Under the pieces are notes generated by a model. It saw nothing but the letters and a program-made list of their open reading frames with translations. It made no database searches and was not told where the DNA came from. 5,902 nucleotides of DNA from Sulfurovum sp. (GTDB taxonomy: Bacteria; Campylobacterota; Campylobacteria; Campylobacterales; Sulfurovaceae), in assembly GCA_015493425.1 (NCBI GenBank), contig WGDG01000095.1, positions 1 to 5,902 of the forward strand. The letters run 5' to 3'. This document shows, one piece after another, positions 1 to 5,902 of this stretch. Position 1 is the first letter of the stretch, and every line of letters begins with the position of its first letter. The position numbers and the translations under genes are program-made.

Positions 1-354
1 CTTTACACCACCGCGTTGAGCCTCATTTTGGCCAATACCATTGATCTGACACAGATCGCCATCATCGGAAGTGCAGGCTTTTTGCTTATTTTCTTCCTTG
101 TCAATGTCAGCGCCTACCGTCTCCATCAAACCATTGGCGCCAGCCGTCTCATCTTGCTGACCTCGTCCACACTGGCATTTCTTGCACTCTGTACCCTGCT
201 GCTGCACACCTACCGAACCAACCCCGATGCAGTGATGATCTTTATGGGATTCATCATCATCTCCGGTATGTTCGAACTAATCTACGGACGCTATGTCCGC
301 GGTCAGCTTTTCAACAGAGCATACCCTGTAGCTGCCCATAAAAACAAAGAGTAA
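1..354 (+). CDS. C-terminal part of an APC-family (amino acid) permease, 5' end outside window
   Basis: The frame is open from the first base and gives 117 residues before TAA at 352-354. A TTG at position 16 could be read as a start, but the residues before it (LYTTA) continue the same hydrophobic helix, and no Shine-Dalgarno site can be judged there. I therefore read this as the 3' end of a longer gene. Three membrane segments are visible, at about residues 19-37, 50-68 and 77-95 of the fragment, followed by a short basic, hydrophilic tail ending KNKE. The stretch GSAGFLLIFFLVNVSAYRL, followed by a short polar loop and two more helices, resembles the last helices of APC-superfamily amino acid permeases, which usually have 12 or more helices. 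Such proteins are inner-membrane cation-coupled or exchange transporters. The substrate cannot be told from this piece. The family call rests on pattern recognition of the tail only. The alternative is an unrelated small three-helix membrane protein. Confidence 0.62.
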   Translation, partial: LYTTALSLILANTIDLTQIAIIGSAGFLLIFFLVNVSAYRLHQTIGASRLILLTSSTLAFLALCTLLLHTYRTNPDAVMIFMGFIIISGMFELIYGRYVRGQLFNRAYPVAAHKNKE

Positions 355-370
355 CGCAAGTATGTCGTCT

Positions 371-386
371 TTGGTCAGTTGACTAA
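371..386. promoter_or_regulatory. Imperfect 16-bp dyad, candidate operator
   Basis: The sequence TTGGTCAGTTGACTAA has two 7-base arms around a GT centre. Six of the seven arm positions are complementary and the seventh is a G/T mismatch. It lies just upstream of where a -35 element would sit for the downstream gene at 435, which is where a dimeric regulator commonly binds. The 2-nt centre is too short for an RNA hairpin loop, so a DNA site is the more natural reading. No regulator is identified and the match could be chance. Confidence 0.3.
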
Positions 387-409
387 CAGAATCAGTACTC
401 TATTTTGGC

Positions 410-415
410 TATACT
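410..415 (+). promoter_or_regulatory. Candidate -10 element (TATACT) for the DUF308 gene
   Basis: TATACT follows GGC and is followed by an A/T-rich run (AAAAT), about 20 bp before the start codon. A TTGACT at 379-384 resembles a -35 box, but 25 bp separate the two, which is too far for a normal sigma-70 promoter. Campylobacterota promoters often lack a recognisable -35 box, so a -10-only promoter is plausible. Transcription would begin around 421-423, leaving a very short leader that contains little more than the ribosome binding site. Confidence 0.4.
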
Positions 416-434
416 AAAATAAAAAGGAGTTCTT

Positions 435-1004
435 ATGTGGGACTATTCACTTCTATCTGTCAATAAAGAACTGATAGACCAGTTTAAAAAGTATGCACGT
501 ATCAGCGGGATCATTTTTATTGTGTTGGGGATCATCGGGATTGTCTATCCGTTGGTAATGTCTGCAACCACCCTCTTCTTCGTTGCTGCACTCATGCTGC
601 TGATGGGGGTTATTTCGGGATGGATGACATGGATCACGAACAAAGAGGACTGGGCGGGATGGCTGAAGACATTCCTGCTTGTTTTCGTTTCAATGCTGAT
701 GCTTTTTTACCCGATGGAAGGTATTGCAACACTGGGGCTGCTCTTTGCCGTCTATTTCTTTTTTGATGCCTTTGCCAGTGCCATGCTCGCCTTTTCACTC
801 AAACCTGTAAAAGGCTGGGGATGGTGGCTTGTCAACAGTATCGCTTCTCTGGTGATCGGTGTGATCTTTCTTGTGGGTTGGCCTTTCACGTCACTCTTTC
901 TGGTCGGACTGCTCGTGGGCATCAGTCTTTTGCTTGACGGACTTGCGCTGCTCATCGGAAGCATCATGATCAGCAAAGCGGAAAAAACGGCCGAAGCGGA
1001 ATAA
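435..1004 (+). CDS. DUF308/HdeD-family multi-pass membrane protein
   Basis: This is a complete 189-residue protein. It starts at ATG with a good Shine-Dalgarno site (AAGGAG at 424-429, 5-nt spacing). Six hydrophobic segments are visible at about residues 22-40, 44-66, 75-93, 97-120, 128-148 and 152-179. A short polar, slightly basic N-terminus (KELIDQFKKYAR) and a charged C-terminal tail (KAEKTAEAE) flank them. The spacing of the helices, the 'GIIFIVLGIIGIVYP' first helix and the aspartate-containing FFFDAFASAM helix match the DUF308/HdeD architecture, in which short helix pairs recur. The length is typical of the family. E. coli HdeD is an inner-membrane protein linked to acid resistance at high cell density, but most homologues have no assigned function, so acid resistance should not be assumed here. 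The gene appears to have its own promoter in the 80-bp spacer and runs towards the glycogen operon, ending 23 bp short of glgB. Confidence 0.85.
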   Translation: MWDYSLLSVNKELIDQFKKYARISGIIFIVLGIIGIVYPLVMSATTLFFVAALMLLMGVISGWMTWITNKEDWAGWLKTFLLVFVSMLMLFYPMEGIATLGLLFAVYFFFDAFASAMLAFSLKPVKGWGWWLVNSIASLVIGVIFLVGWPFTSLFLVGLLVGISLLLDGLALLIGSIMISKAEKTAEAE

Positions 1005-1027
1005 AGACACTTTTCTTCTGCCTCTTT

Positions 1028-2953
1028 TCAGTCGACACGTTTAAAATAAACCACGCCGAGCGCCGGCATGGTGAAGGTGATGGAGTCTTCCCTGCCCCAT
1101 GCCAGCACCTTCTCACTCTCATAAACCCCTTCACTCTCATGACACCACCCTTCATAACGGCTGTGCTGTGAATTGAAGATCATTTTGTAGCGTCCCGCCT
1201 GAGGTACGGCAACACGGTAGTTCTCTCTTTTTGCATCGGCAAAGTTGCAGACTACGATGACCGTGTCATCTGCATCATCGCTCTTTCGGAAAAAAGAGAT
1301 GGTGTTGTGCAGGTTGTCACTGCGTTCTATCCATTCAAATCCGGCATGTTCACTGTCGTACCGGTAGAGAGCCTCCTCTTTTCGGTAGAGGCTGTTCAGT
1401 TCCGTGAGCATACGCTGCAAACCTTTATGTTTGGGATCGTCAAGCAGGTGCCAGTCGAGTGAACTTTCGAAGTCCCATTCCCGGTACTGGGCGAATTCTC
1501 CGCCCATAAACAGGAGCTTTTTCCCCGGATGCGCCATCATATACCCGAAAAGCGCCCTGAGGTTGGCAAACTTCTGGTTGGTATCTCCGGCCATTTTGTT
1601 AATGAGGGAGCCTTTCATGTGTACCACTTCGTCATGGCTCAGCGGCAGTACGAAATTCTCGTCGAAAGCATACCATATGCTGAAGGTCAGGTCATCCTGA
1701 TGGTACTGCCGGTATATGGGGTCGAGTGAAAAATATTTCAGTGTATCGTGCATCCATCCCATGTTCCATTTGAAACCGAACCCCAGTCCGCCAAGATGTA
1801 CCGGTTTGCTGACCATAGGATAGGCGGTAGACTCTTCTGCGATCATTACAATGTTTTCAAACGCTCCATAGACAGAGAGGTTCAGCTGTTTTAGAAAAGC
1901 GATGGCTTCAAGGTTTTCCCTGCCGCCCTCTTTGTTGGGAAGCCACTCTCCCTCTTCTCTGCCGTAGTCAAGGTAGAGCATGGATGCGACAGCATCGACC
2001 CGGATACCGTCAATATGGTACTTTTCAAACCAGAATGAGGCACTGCTGATCAGAAAGGCCCGCACTTCGTTCCTGCTGTAGTTGAATACCGCACTGCCCC
2101 ACTGGGGCTGATACCCCAAACGGGGATCCTCATGCTCGTAGAGACAGGTACCGTCAAATGTGGCAAGTCCGTGTCCGTCTGTGACAAAGTGTGAAGGTAC
2201 CCAGTCAAGAATCACCCCAATACCGTTTTGGTGCAGTGCATCTACCAGCGCCATGAAGGCTTTGGGTTCACCGAAACGGGCGGTCGGGGCAAAATATCCG
2301 GTCACCTGATAGCCCCAGGAACCTTTGAAAGGATATTCGGTAATAGGCATCAGTTCCACATGCGTGTACGCCATGGATTTCACATAGGCGACAAGCTCTT
2401 CTGCCAGTTCCGCATAGGTCAGGTAACGGTTCCCCTCTTCGACCTTCCTGCGCCAAGAACCAAGATGGACTTCATAAATGCTCATTGGCTTGTCGTGGCC
2501 ATTGATCTGTGTTCTCTCTTTTTCAATCCACCGGCTGTCGTGCCACTCGTATCCTTCGATGTCGTAGATGACCGATGCCGAATTGGAAGGTTTTTCACAA
2601 TAAAAGGCATAGGGGTCTGTTTTCTGCTTGACAGCACCATGGTACTGCGATACGATGTGGTATTTGTACGTTGTGTAGGACTGCACATTTTCAATGAAGC
2701 CTTCCCAGATGCCCGAACCGTCCTCTCTTCGCTTCAGAGGATGGGCGCCCGGCACATAGGCATTGAAATCAGCAACGACACTGACCTCTTTGGCATTGGG
2801 TGCCCAGACGGCGAAATAGACCCCCTCCCTGCCTGCATCTTTCATGGAATGGGCACCGAATTTCTCATAGAGTTTCGTATGGGTGCCTTCTTTGAAGAGG
2901 TAGATGTCGAGTGCTTCGAAGCGGCTGATGTCATAGTGTATGGGGTAGGTCAT
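1028..2953 (-). CDS. glgB: 1,4-alpha-glucan branching enzyme
   Basis: GlgB cleaves alpha-1,4 glucan chains and transfers the piece to a 6-OH, creating alpha-1,6 branches in glycogen (cytoplasm, EC 2.4.1.18). The 641 residues show an N-terminal CBM48-type beta domain (about 30-125), a GH13 barrel (about 150-520) and a C-terminal beta domain (about 545-640). GH13 signatures are intact: DWVPSHF (250-256), GIRVDAVASM with nucleophile D320, IAEEST with acid/base E373, and SHDEV with D441. GFKWNMGWMHD (393-403) and GEFAQYREW (485-493) are typical of branching enzymes rather than amylases. The protein opens directly with YDISRF...LYEKFGAH, so it is the short form lacking the roughly 100-residue extra N-terminal domain of the 728-residue E. 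coli enzyme. The ATG overlaps the glgA stop by one base (TAATG) and is preceded by AAAAGG at 8-nt spacing, which points to translational coupling. It is the last gene of the operon. Confidence 0.97.
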   Translation of the reverse strand: MTYPIHYDISRFEALDIYLFKEGTHTKLYEKFGAHSMKDAGREGVYFAVWAPNAKEVSVVADFNAYVPGAHPLKRREDGSGIWEGFIENVQSYTTYKYHIVSQYHGAVKQKTDPYAFYCEKPSNSASVIYDIEGYEWHDSRWIEKERTQINGHDKPMSIYEVHLGSWRRKVEEGNRYLTYAELAEELVAYVKSMAYTHVELMPITEYPFKGSWGYQVTGYFAPTARFGEPKAFMALVDALHQNGIGVILDWVPSHFVTDGHGLATFDGTCLYEHEDPRLGYQPQWGSAVFNYSRNEVRAFLISSASFWFEKYHIDGIRVDAVASMLYLDYGREEGEWLPNKEGGRENLEAIAFLKQLNLSVYGAFENIVMIAEESTAYPMVSKPVHLGGLGFGFKWNMGWMHDTLKYFSLDPIYRQYHQDDLTFSIWYAFDENFVLPLSHDEVVHMKGSLINKMAGDTNQKFANLRALFGYMMAHPGKKLLFMGGEFAQYREWDFESSLDWHLLDDPKHKGLQRMLTELNSLYRKEEALYRYDSEHAGFEWIERSDNLHNTISFFRKSDDADDTVIVVCNFADAKRENYRVAVPQAGRYKMIFNSQHSRYEGWCHESEGVYESEKVLAWGREDSITFTMPALGVVYFKRVD

Positions 2954-4434
2954 TACTGGTACCTTTTGATTCTGTTCTGATAGTAGAGTGCCAGATAGAT
3001 GTCAAGGTACTGCCTTGCAGCATCTTTCCAGCTGAAATGGGCCTTCATGGCGCGCAGCTGCATGGCTCTAAATGCTTCGGGCTGATAGCGACAGGTATCT
3101 ACCGCCCATTGCACGGTGTGGTAAAGGGCATCCGGTGTGGCATACCAGAATTTGAAGCCGTTCCCTTCTCCGGTTGCGGGGTCGTAGTTGACAATGGTAT
3201 CATCCAGTCCCCCCGTCGCCCGAACGATCGGCAGGGTGCCATAGCGCAGGGAATAAATCTGGTTGAGTCCACAGGGTTCAAATAGTGAAGGCATCAAAAA
3301 GAGATCGCTCCCCGCCTCTATCTGGTGCGCCAGGGCATTGTTGTACCCGATATGGCATCCGAAGCGATCCGGATATTTTCCCGCCATGTTACTGAAAAAG
3401 GCTTCAGCCCACTGTTCACCGCTGCCAAGCATGACCATCTGAATATCCATTGCAAGCAGTCCTTCAAGCACAGTGGCAATGAGTTCTATCCCTTTTTGGG
3501 TGACAAATCTGCCGACAAACCCGATAAGCGGTACATCTTCGCGGAGCGGAAGCCCAAATCTCTCCTGAAGGTCACGTTTGCAAAGCGCCTTTCCTTCAAA
3601 GGAGTTACTGTCATATCTGGCAGCGATATAGGGATCGACAGCAGGACTCCACTCCTCATAGTCCACACCATTGAGAATACCGTAGAGTTTATGGGCATGT
3701 GCCCGTATGTGTGCTTCCAGCCCGAAACCAAATTCAGGGGTCTGTATTTCATGGGCATATTTTCTGCTGACTGTCGTCAGGGCATCACAGAAGGCGATGC
3801 CGCCTTTGAGCAGATTGACATTATCCATCGCTTCAAGCTGCATGGGATTGAAGTAGCGCCAGTCAACCCCGAGTACATCCATCAGCTCTTTTGCAAAGAC
3901 ACCCTGATGCTGAAGATTGTGCAGTGTCAGTACCGAAGCACTCTCTTTGAAAAAAGCATCCTCCCGCAGAGTCGTTTTCAGCAGGACAGGAAGTGCGGCA
4001 GTATGCCAGTCATTGGCATGCACGATATCGGGACGAAAGCCAAGTGCTCTGCTCAGCTGCAGCGCGGCTTTGGAGAGAAATACGAAACGGATGTCATTGT
4101 CCGCATAGGCTTCCTCTTCATGGTAGAGCCCACTGCGCCCGTAAAACGCTTCATGGTCAATAAAGTAGATCTCAACGTCACTTCCGGAAAGATGGCTGCG
4201 GTACACCCCTGCCCAGAGTTCCCCCATGCTTCCCATATCGACACCGAGAGCCATAGGTATGTGTTCGAGCGTCTCCCTGTCAATACTGTAGTAGCGCGGC
4301 ATCACCACCTTGACGTTCACGCCCAGTGCCGCCAAAGCTTTGGGCAGGGCACCGCTGACGTCTGCCAGACCGCCGGTTTTGGCGAACGGGACAACTTCAC
4401 TTGCGACAAACAGTGTGTTGATTTGAGGGTTCAT
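2953..4434 (-). CDS. glgA: Glycogen synthase, ADP-glucose type
   Basis: GlgA transfers glucose from ADP-glucose to the non-reducing end of alpha-1,4 glucan (GT5 family, cytoplasm, EC 2.4.1.21). The 493 residues form the expected two Rossmann-type halves, and the length is close to the E. coli enzyme. Key positions are present: KTGGLADVSGALP at 19-31 (K19 matches the nucleotide-sugar-binding lysine, K15 in E. coli), NDWHT at 141-145 with H144, LHNLQHQG at 171-178, GRFVTQKG at 308-315 (R309 and K314, matching R300/K305), and MPSLFEPCGLNQ at 381-392 with catalytic-site E386. The start ATG (4434-4432) overlaps the TGA of the upstream kinase as ATGA, with AAGGAG 10 nt upstream inside the kinase gene. 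All catalytic residues are intact, so this is the canonical synthase of the operon, paired with glgB immediately downstream. Confidence 0.97.
   Translation of the reverse strand: MNPQINTLFVASEVVPFAKTGGLADVSGALPKALAALGVNVKVVMPRYYSIDRETLEHIPMALGVDMGSMGELWAGVYRSHLSGSDVEIYFIDHEAFYGRSGLYHEEEAYADNDIRFVFLSKAALQLSRALGFRPDIVHANDWHTAALPVLLKTTLREDAFFKESASVLTLHNLQHQGVFAKELMDVLGVDWRYFNPMQLEAMDNVNLLKGGIAFCDALTTVSRKYAHEIQTPEFGFGLEAHIRAHAHKLYGILNGVDYEEWSPAVDPYIAARYDSNSFEGKALCKRDLQERFGLPLREDVPLIGFVGRFVTQKGIELIATVLEGLLAMDIQMVMLGSGEQWAEAFFSNMAGKYPDRFGCHIGYNNALAHQIEAGSDLFLMPSLFEPCGLNQIYSLRYGTLPIVRATGGLDDTIVNYDPATGEGNGFKFWYATPDALYHTVQWAVDTCRYQPEAFRAMQLRAMKAHFSWKDAARQYLDIYLALYYQNRIKRYQ
2962..2967 (-). promoter_or_regulatory. 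Ribosome binding site of glgB
   Basis: AAAAGG on the minus strand lies 8 nt before the glgB ATG, inside the last codons of glgA. It supports the start that overlaps the glgA stop as TAATG. Confidence 0.6.
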
Positions 4435-5258
4435 AAGAGTTTTGCTCCTTCCAGTGATGCATTTTGTATGGTACTCTTTCTTATTGTAAGCTGTGCGAGA
4501 TTCGAAGCAAGAGCATAGTCACCTATTTCCTCTTTCACTTCACTTTCCAGCCACGGGTTGGCCTGAACAACCCCGCCGCCAAGCACCAGTTCTTCAGGGT
4601 TTGCCAGTGTAATGAGTGACGCTGCGGCATGCAGCAGCGCTTCTTTGAAGGCGGTGTATATCTGCATGGCTTCGGATGTCTTGGCGCTTCTGAGTGCTTC
4701 GAGCGTCATAGATGGTATTCCATAGTATGTATACCACTTTTCCAGACCGCTGCCGCTGCAAAAGAGTTCAAGGCAGTTATGCTTTCCGCAGCCGCACTGA
4801 AACGGTGCATCTCTGAACGGTACATGCCCGATCTCCCAGGAGAGGTTGTGTGCCCCTCTGACAATACTCCCTTTTTCAAGTACCGCACTCCCCATGCCCG
4901 TACCGATGGAAAGCAGTGCGATAAACGCTGTTTTTGTCCGGGTACGTTCGGCCAGAAGTGCACAATTGAGGTCATTGTCTATTTTTAATGTCACCGGATA
5001 TTTCGATTCAATATATTTTTTAATATTGTACTCTTTTACCGCAATATTCGGGGCAGAAACAATGGTGCCGTCGTCAACCTGCCCCGCAAAAGAGATGGCC
5101 ACTTCGGAAATGTCAGTGTGGGTCTGGAGCATCGATTCAACATAGGCTTCAAGCGAAACAGAATGGCTGGGTATTTTCTCCTGCACAGGTTCTTTCCTCT
5201 CTGCAATGAGTTCGCTTCGCAGCCACGTGCCGCCTATATCGATGGCAAGTTTGCTCAT
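4431..5258 (-). CDS. ROK-family sugar kinase, probable glucokinase
   Basis: This 275-residue cytoplasmic kinase probably phosphorylates glucose to glucose-6-phosphate with ATP. ROK signatures are in order: DIGGT (7-11, phosphate binding), DND (94-96) with the likely catalytic base D96, GTGMGSAV (119-126), EIGH (142-145) with the histidine that helps bind zinc, CGCGKHNCLE (155-164) supplying the zinc cysteines C155, C157 and C162 and sugar-binding E164, and LVLGGGV (224-230, adenine side). There is no N-terminal helix-turn-helix, so it is an enzyme rather than a ROK repressor of the Mlc/NagC type. It is slightly short for the family (often about 290-320 residues). The ATG overlaps the upstream synthase-like gene's stop as ATGA and has AGGAAG at 5-nt spacing. 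Its place between two glucan synthases favours glucose, perhaps released by glycogen turnover. Other hexoses or N-acetyl sugars cannot be excluded from sequence alone. Confidence 0.9.
   Translation of the reverse strand: MSKLAIDIGGTWLRSELIAERKEPVQEKIPSHSVSLEAYVESMLQTHTDISEVAISFAGQVDDGTIVSAPNIAVKEYNIKKYIESKYPVTLKIDNDLNCALLAERTRTKTAFIALLSIGTGMGSAVLEKGSIVRGAHNLSWEIGHVPFRDAPFQCGCGKHNCLELFCSGSGLEKWYTYYGIPSMTLEALRSAKTSEAMQIYTAFKEALLHAAASLITLANPEELVLGGGVVQANPWLESEVKEEIGDYALASNLAQLTIRKSTIQNASLEGAKLL
4445..4450 (-). promoter_or_regulatory. Ribosome binding site of glgA
   Basis: A full AAGGAG on the minus strand lies 10 nt before the glgA ATG, within the 3' end of the kinase gene. The spacing is a little long, but no better start is present. 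The protein begins at the normal GlgA N-terminus, so the ATGA-overlap start is well supported. Confidence 0.65.
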
Positions 5259-5902
5259 AGCAGCTTCCTGTAGAGTGCAGCGTAGGCTTTGGCACTTTTA
5301 TCGAAAGAGACATCACACTGCATGTCAAACTGTGCCGTTTGCAGGAAGGCTGCCCTGTCGGCGTAACGGTGCAGTGCTCTGTATATAGCATGAAGCAATG
5401 CCTGCACACTGTAGTCTTCAAAGACTATACCTTCGATGCATTGTTTGTGTGCCTCGAAGACACTGTCTTTCAATCCGCCGGTACTGTGTACAATGGGAAT
5501 TGCACCGTATCTTGCCGCAATCATCTGGTTGAGTCCGCAGGGCTCGAAACGTGAGGGCATCAAGAGAAAATCGGCAGCGGCATAGAGTTGGTGCGACAAA
5601 GCTTCGTCATACCCTTGAATGTAATGAAAGTGCGGGTAACGCTTTGAAAGTTTCCTGAACATCGCTTCGGTTTCGGCATCTCCCTCTCCCAGCATGATGA
5701 AGGTCAGCGCCTCCCCGGAAAGCTTCTCCAGCATACCGCGTATGAGCGAGAGCCCTTTTTGCTCCACAAGCCTTCCAATAAAAACAAACAGAGGCTGAAC
5801 CGGTTCGCCAAGATCGTGTTTCCCCAGAAGCGCTTTTTTATTTTCCGCTTTTACTTCCGGATGTGCCGCAGTATAGTTAAGCGCAAGGGCACTGTCATAT
5901 TC
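5255..5902 (-). CDS. Second glycogen synthase-type glycosyltransferase, C-terminal part (5' end outside window)
   Basis: The minus-strand frame is open to the window edge, giving 215 residues before TGA (5257-5255). A GTG at 5767-5765 is not a real start, because it lies inside the conserved GRLVEQKG motif. The fragment covers the catalytic C-terminal half of a GT5 enzyme: GRLVEQKG (fragment residues 43-50, with R44 and K49 of the ADP-glucose site), LGEGD (71-75), MPSRFEPCGLNQ (115-126, with E120) and TGGLKDSV (141-148). It is clearly paralogous to the complete GlgA two genes downstream but divergent. From GRL/GRF to the C-terminus it is about 13 residues shorter, it lacks the DPATGEGNGF-type loop, and SWKDAA near the end is SFDKSA here. 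It is probably an ADP-glucose-dependent glucan synthase. A specialised acceptor or role is possible. The N-terminal KTGGL region needed for certainty is not in view. Confidence 0.88.
   Translation of the reverse strand, partial: EYDSALALNYTAAHPEVKAENKKALLGKHDLGEPVQPLFVFIGRLVEQKGLSLIRGMLEKLSGEALTFIMLGEGDAETEAMFRKLSKRYPHFHYIQGYDEALSHQLYAAADFLLMPSRFEPCGLNQMIAARYGAIPIVHSTGGLKDSVFEAHKQCIEGIVFEDYSVQALLHAIYRALHRYADRAAFLQTAQFDMQCDVSFDKSAKAYAALYRKLL
5264..5269 (-). promoter_or_regulatory. Ribosome binding site of the ROK kinase
   Basis: AGGAAG on the minus strand lies 5 nt before the kinase ATG, within the end of the upstream synthase-like gene. The DIGGT motif begins at residue 7, as expected for a true ROK N-terminus, which fixes this start. 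Confidence 0.65.

Noticed and set aside
379..415. Classical sigma-70 promoter using TTGACT (379-384) as the -35 box
   Set aside because: The spacing to TATACT is 25 bp, well outside the usual 16-19 bp. A -10-only promoter is the better reading.
982..999. Possible intrinsic terminator for the glycogen operon on the minus strand (GCTTCGGC followed by six T)
   Set aside because: The stem is only two G-C pairs around a UUCG loop, then a C/C mismatch. It lies inside the DUF308 coding region, and the base pairing is too weak to call.
1053..1065. GCCG/CGGC inverted repeat near the glgB 3' end on the plus strand
   Set aside because: It is only 4 bp, within coding sequence, and has no following T-run.
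2228..2980. Open frame of 250 codons on the plus strand, antisense to glgB
   Set aside because: It has the same codon-register effect against a gene with all GH13 motifs intact, and no domain or credible start context was seen.
3325..4518. Long open frame of 397 codons on the plus strand, antisense to glgA
   Set aside because: It is in exact codon register with glgA, so it stays open simply because glgA avoids TTA, CTA and TCA codons there. The predicted protein is rich in Cys and His and has no recognisable domain. The sense gene is fully convincing.
5255..5767. Reading the upstream synthase as a 170-residue gene starting at GTG 5767
   Set aside because: The GTG encodes the valine of the conserved GRLVEQKG motif, and the frame continues upstream with GlgA-like sequence to the window edge, so the start is an artefact of truncation.

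Overview
The window looks like ordinary bacterial chromosome. The closely packed genes, the flavour of the proteins and a -10-only style promoter suggest a Campylobacterota member of the Sulfurovum/Sulfurimonas type. That assignment is an inference from protein style and has not been tested by comparison.

Layout: positions 1-354 (+) hold the 3' end of a multi-pass transporter that resembles the C-terminal helices of an APC-family amino acid permease. An 80-bp spacer (355-434) carries a likely promoter and an operator-like dyad. It leads into a complete DUF308/HdeD-family membrane protein gene (435-1004, +). From 1028 to the right edge everything is on the minus strand. Read in transcription order it is: the 3' part of a glycogen synthase-type glycosyltransferase (5902-5255, 5' end outside the window), a ROK-family sugar kinase (5258-4431), a complete glycogen synthase GlgA (4434-2953) and a glycogen branching enzyme GlgB (2953-1028). 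Stop and start codons overlap at all three junctions (4, 4 and 1 nt), so this is one tightly coupled operon.

The operon makes storage alpha-glucan. GlgA extends alpha-1,4 chains from ADP-glucose, GlgB adds alpha-1,6 branches, and the ROK kinase probably phosphorylates free glucose so that it re-enters the hexose-phosphate pool. ADP-glucose pyrophosphorylase and the degradation enzymes are not in the window and may lie upstream of it. The least ordinary feature is that two divergent GlgA-type enzymes are encoded in the same operon on either side of the kinase. I see no CRISPR array, insertion sequence, tRNA or rRNA gene, or novel defence-type system. Apart from the 80-bp spacer, the only non-coding DNA is a 23-bp convergent gap.
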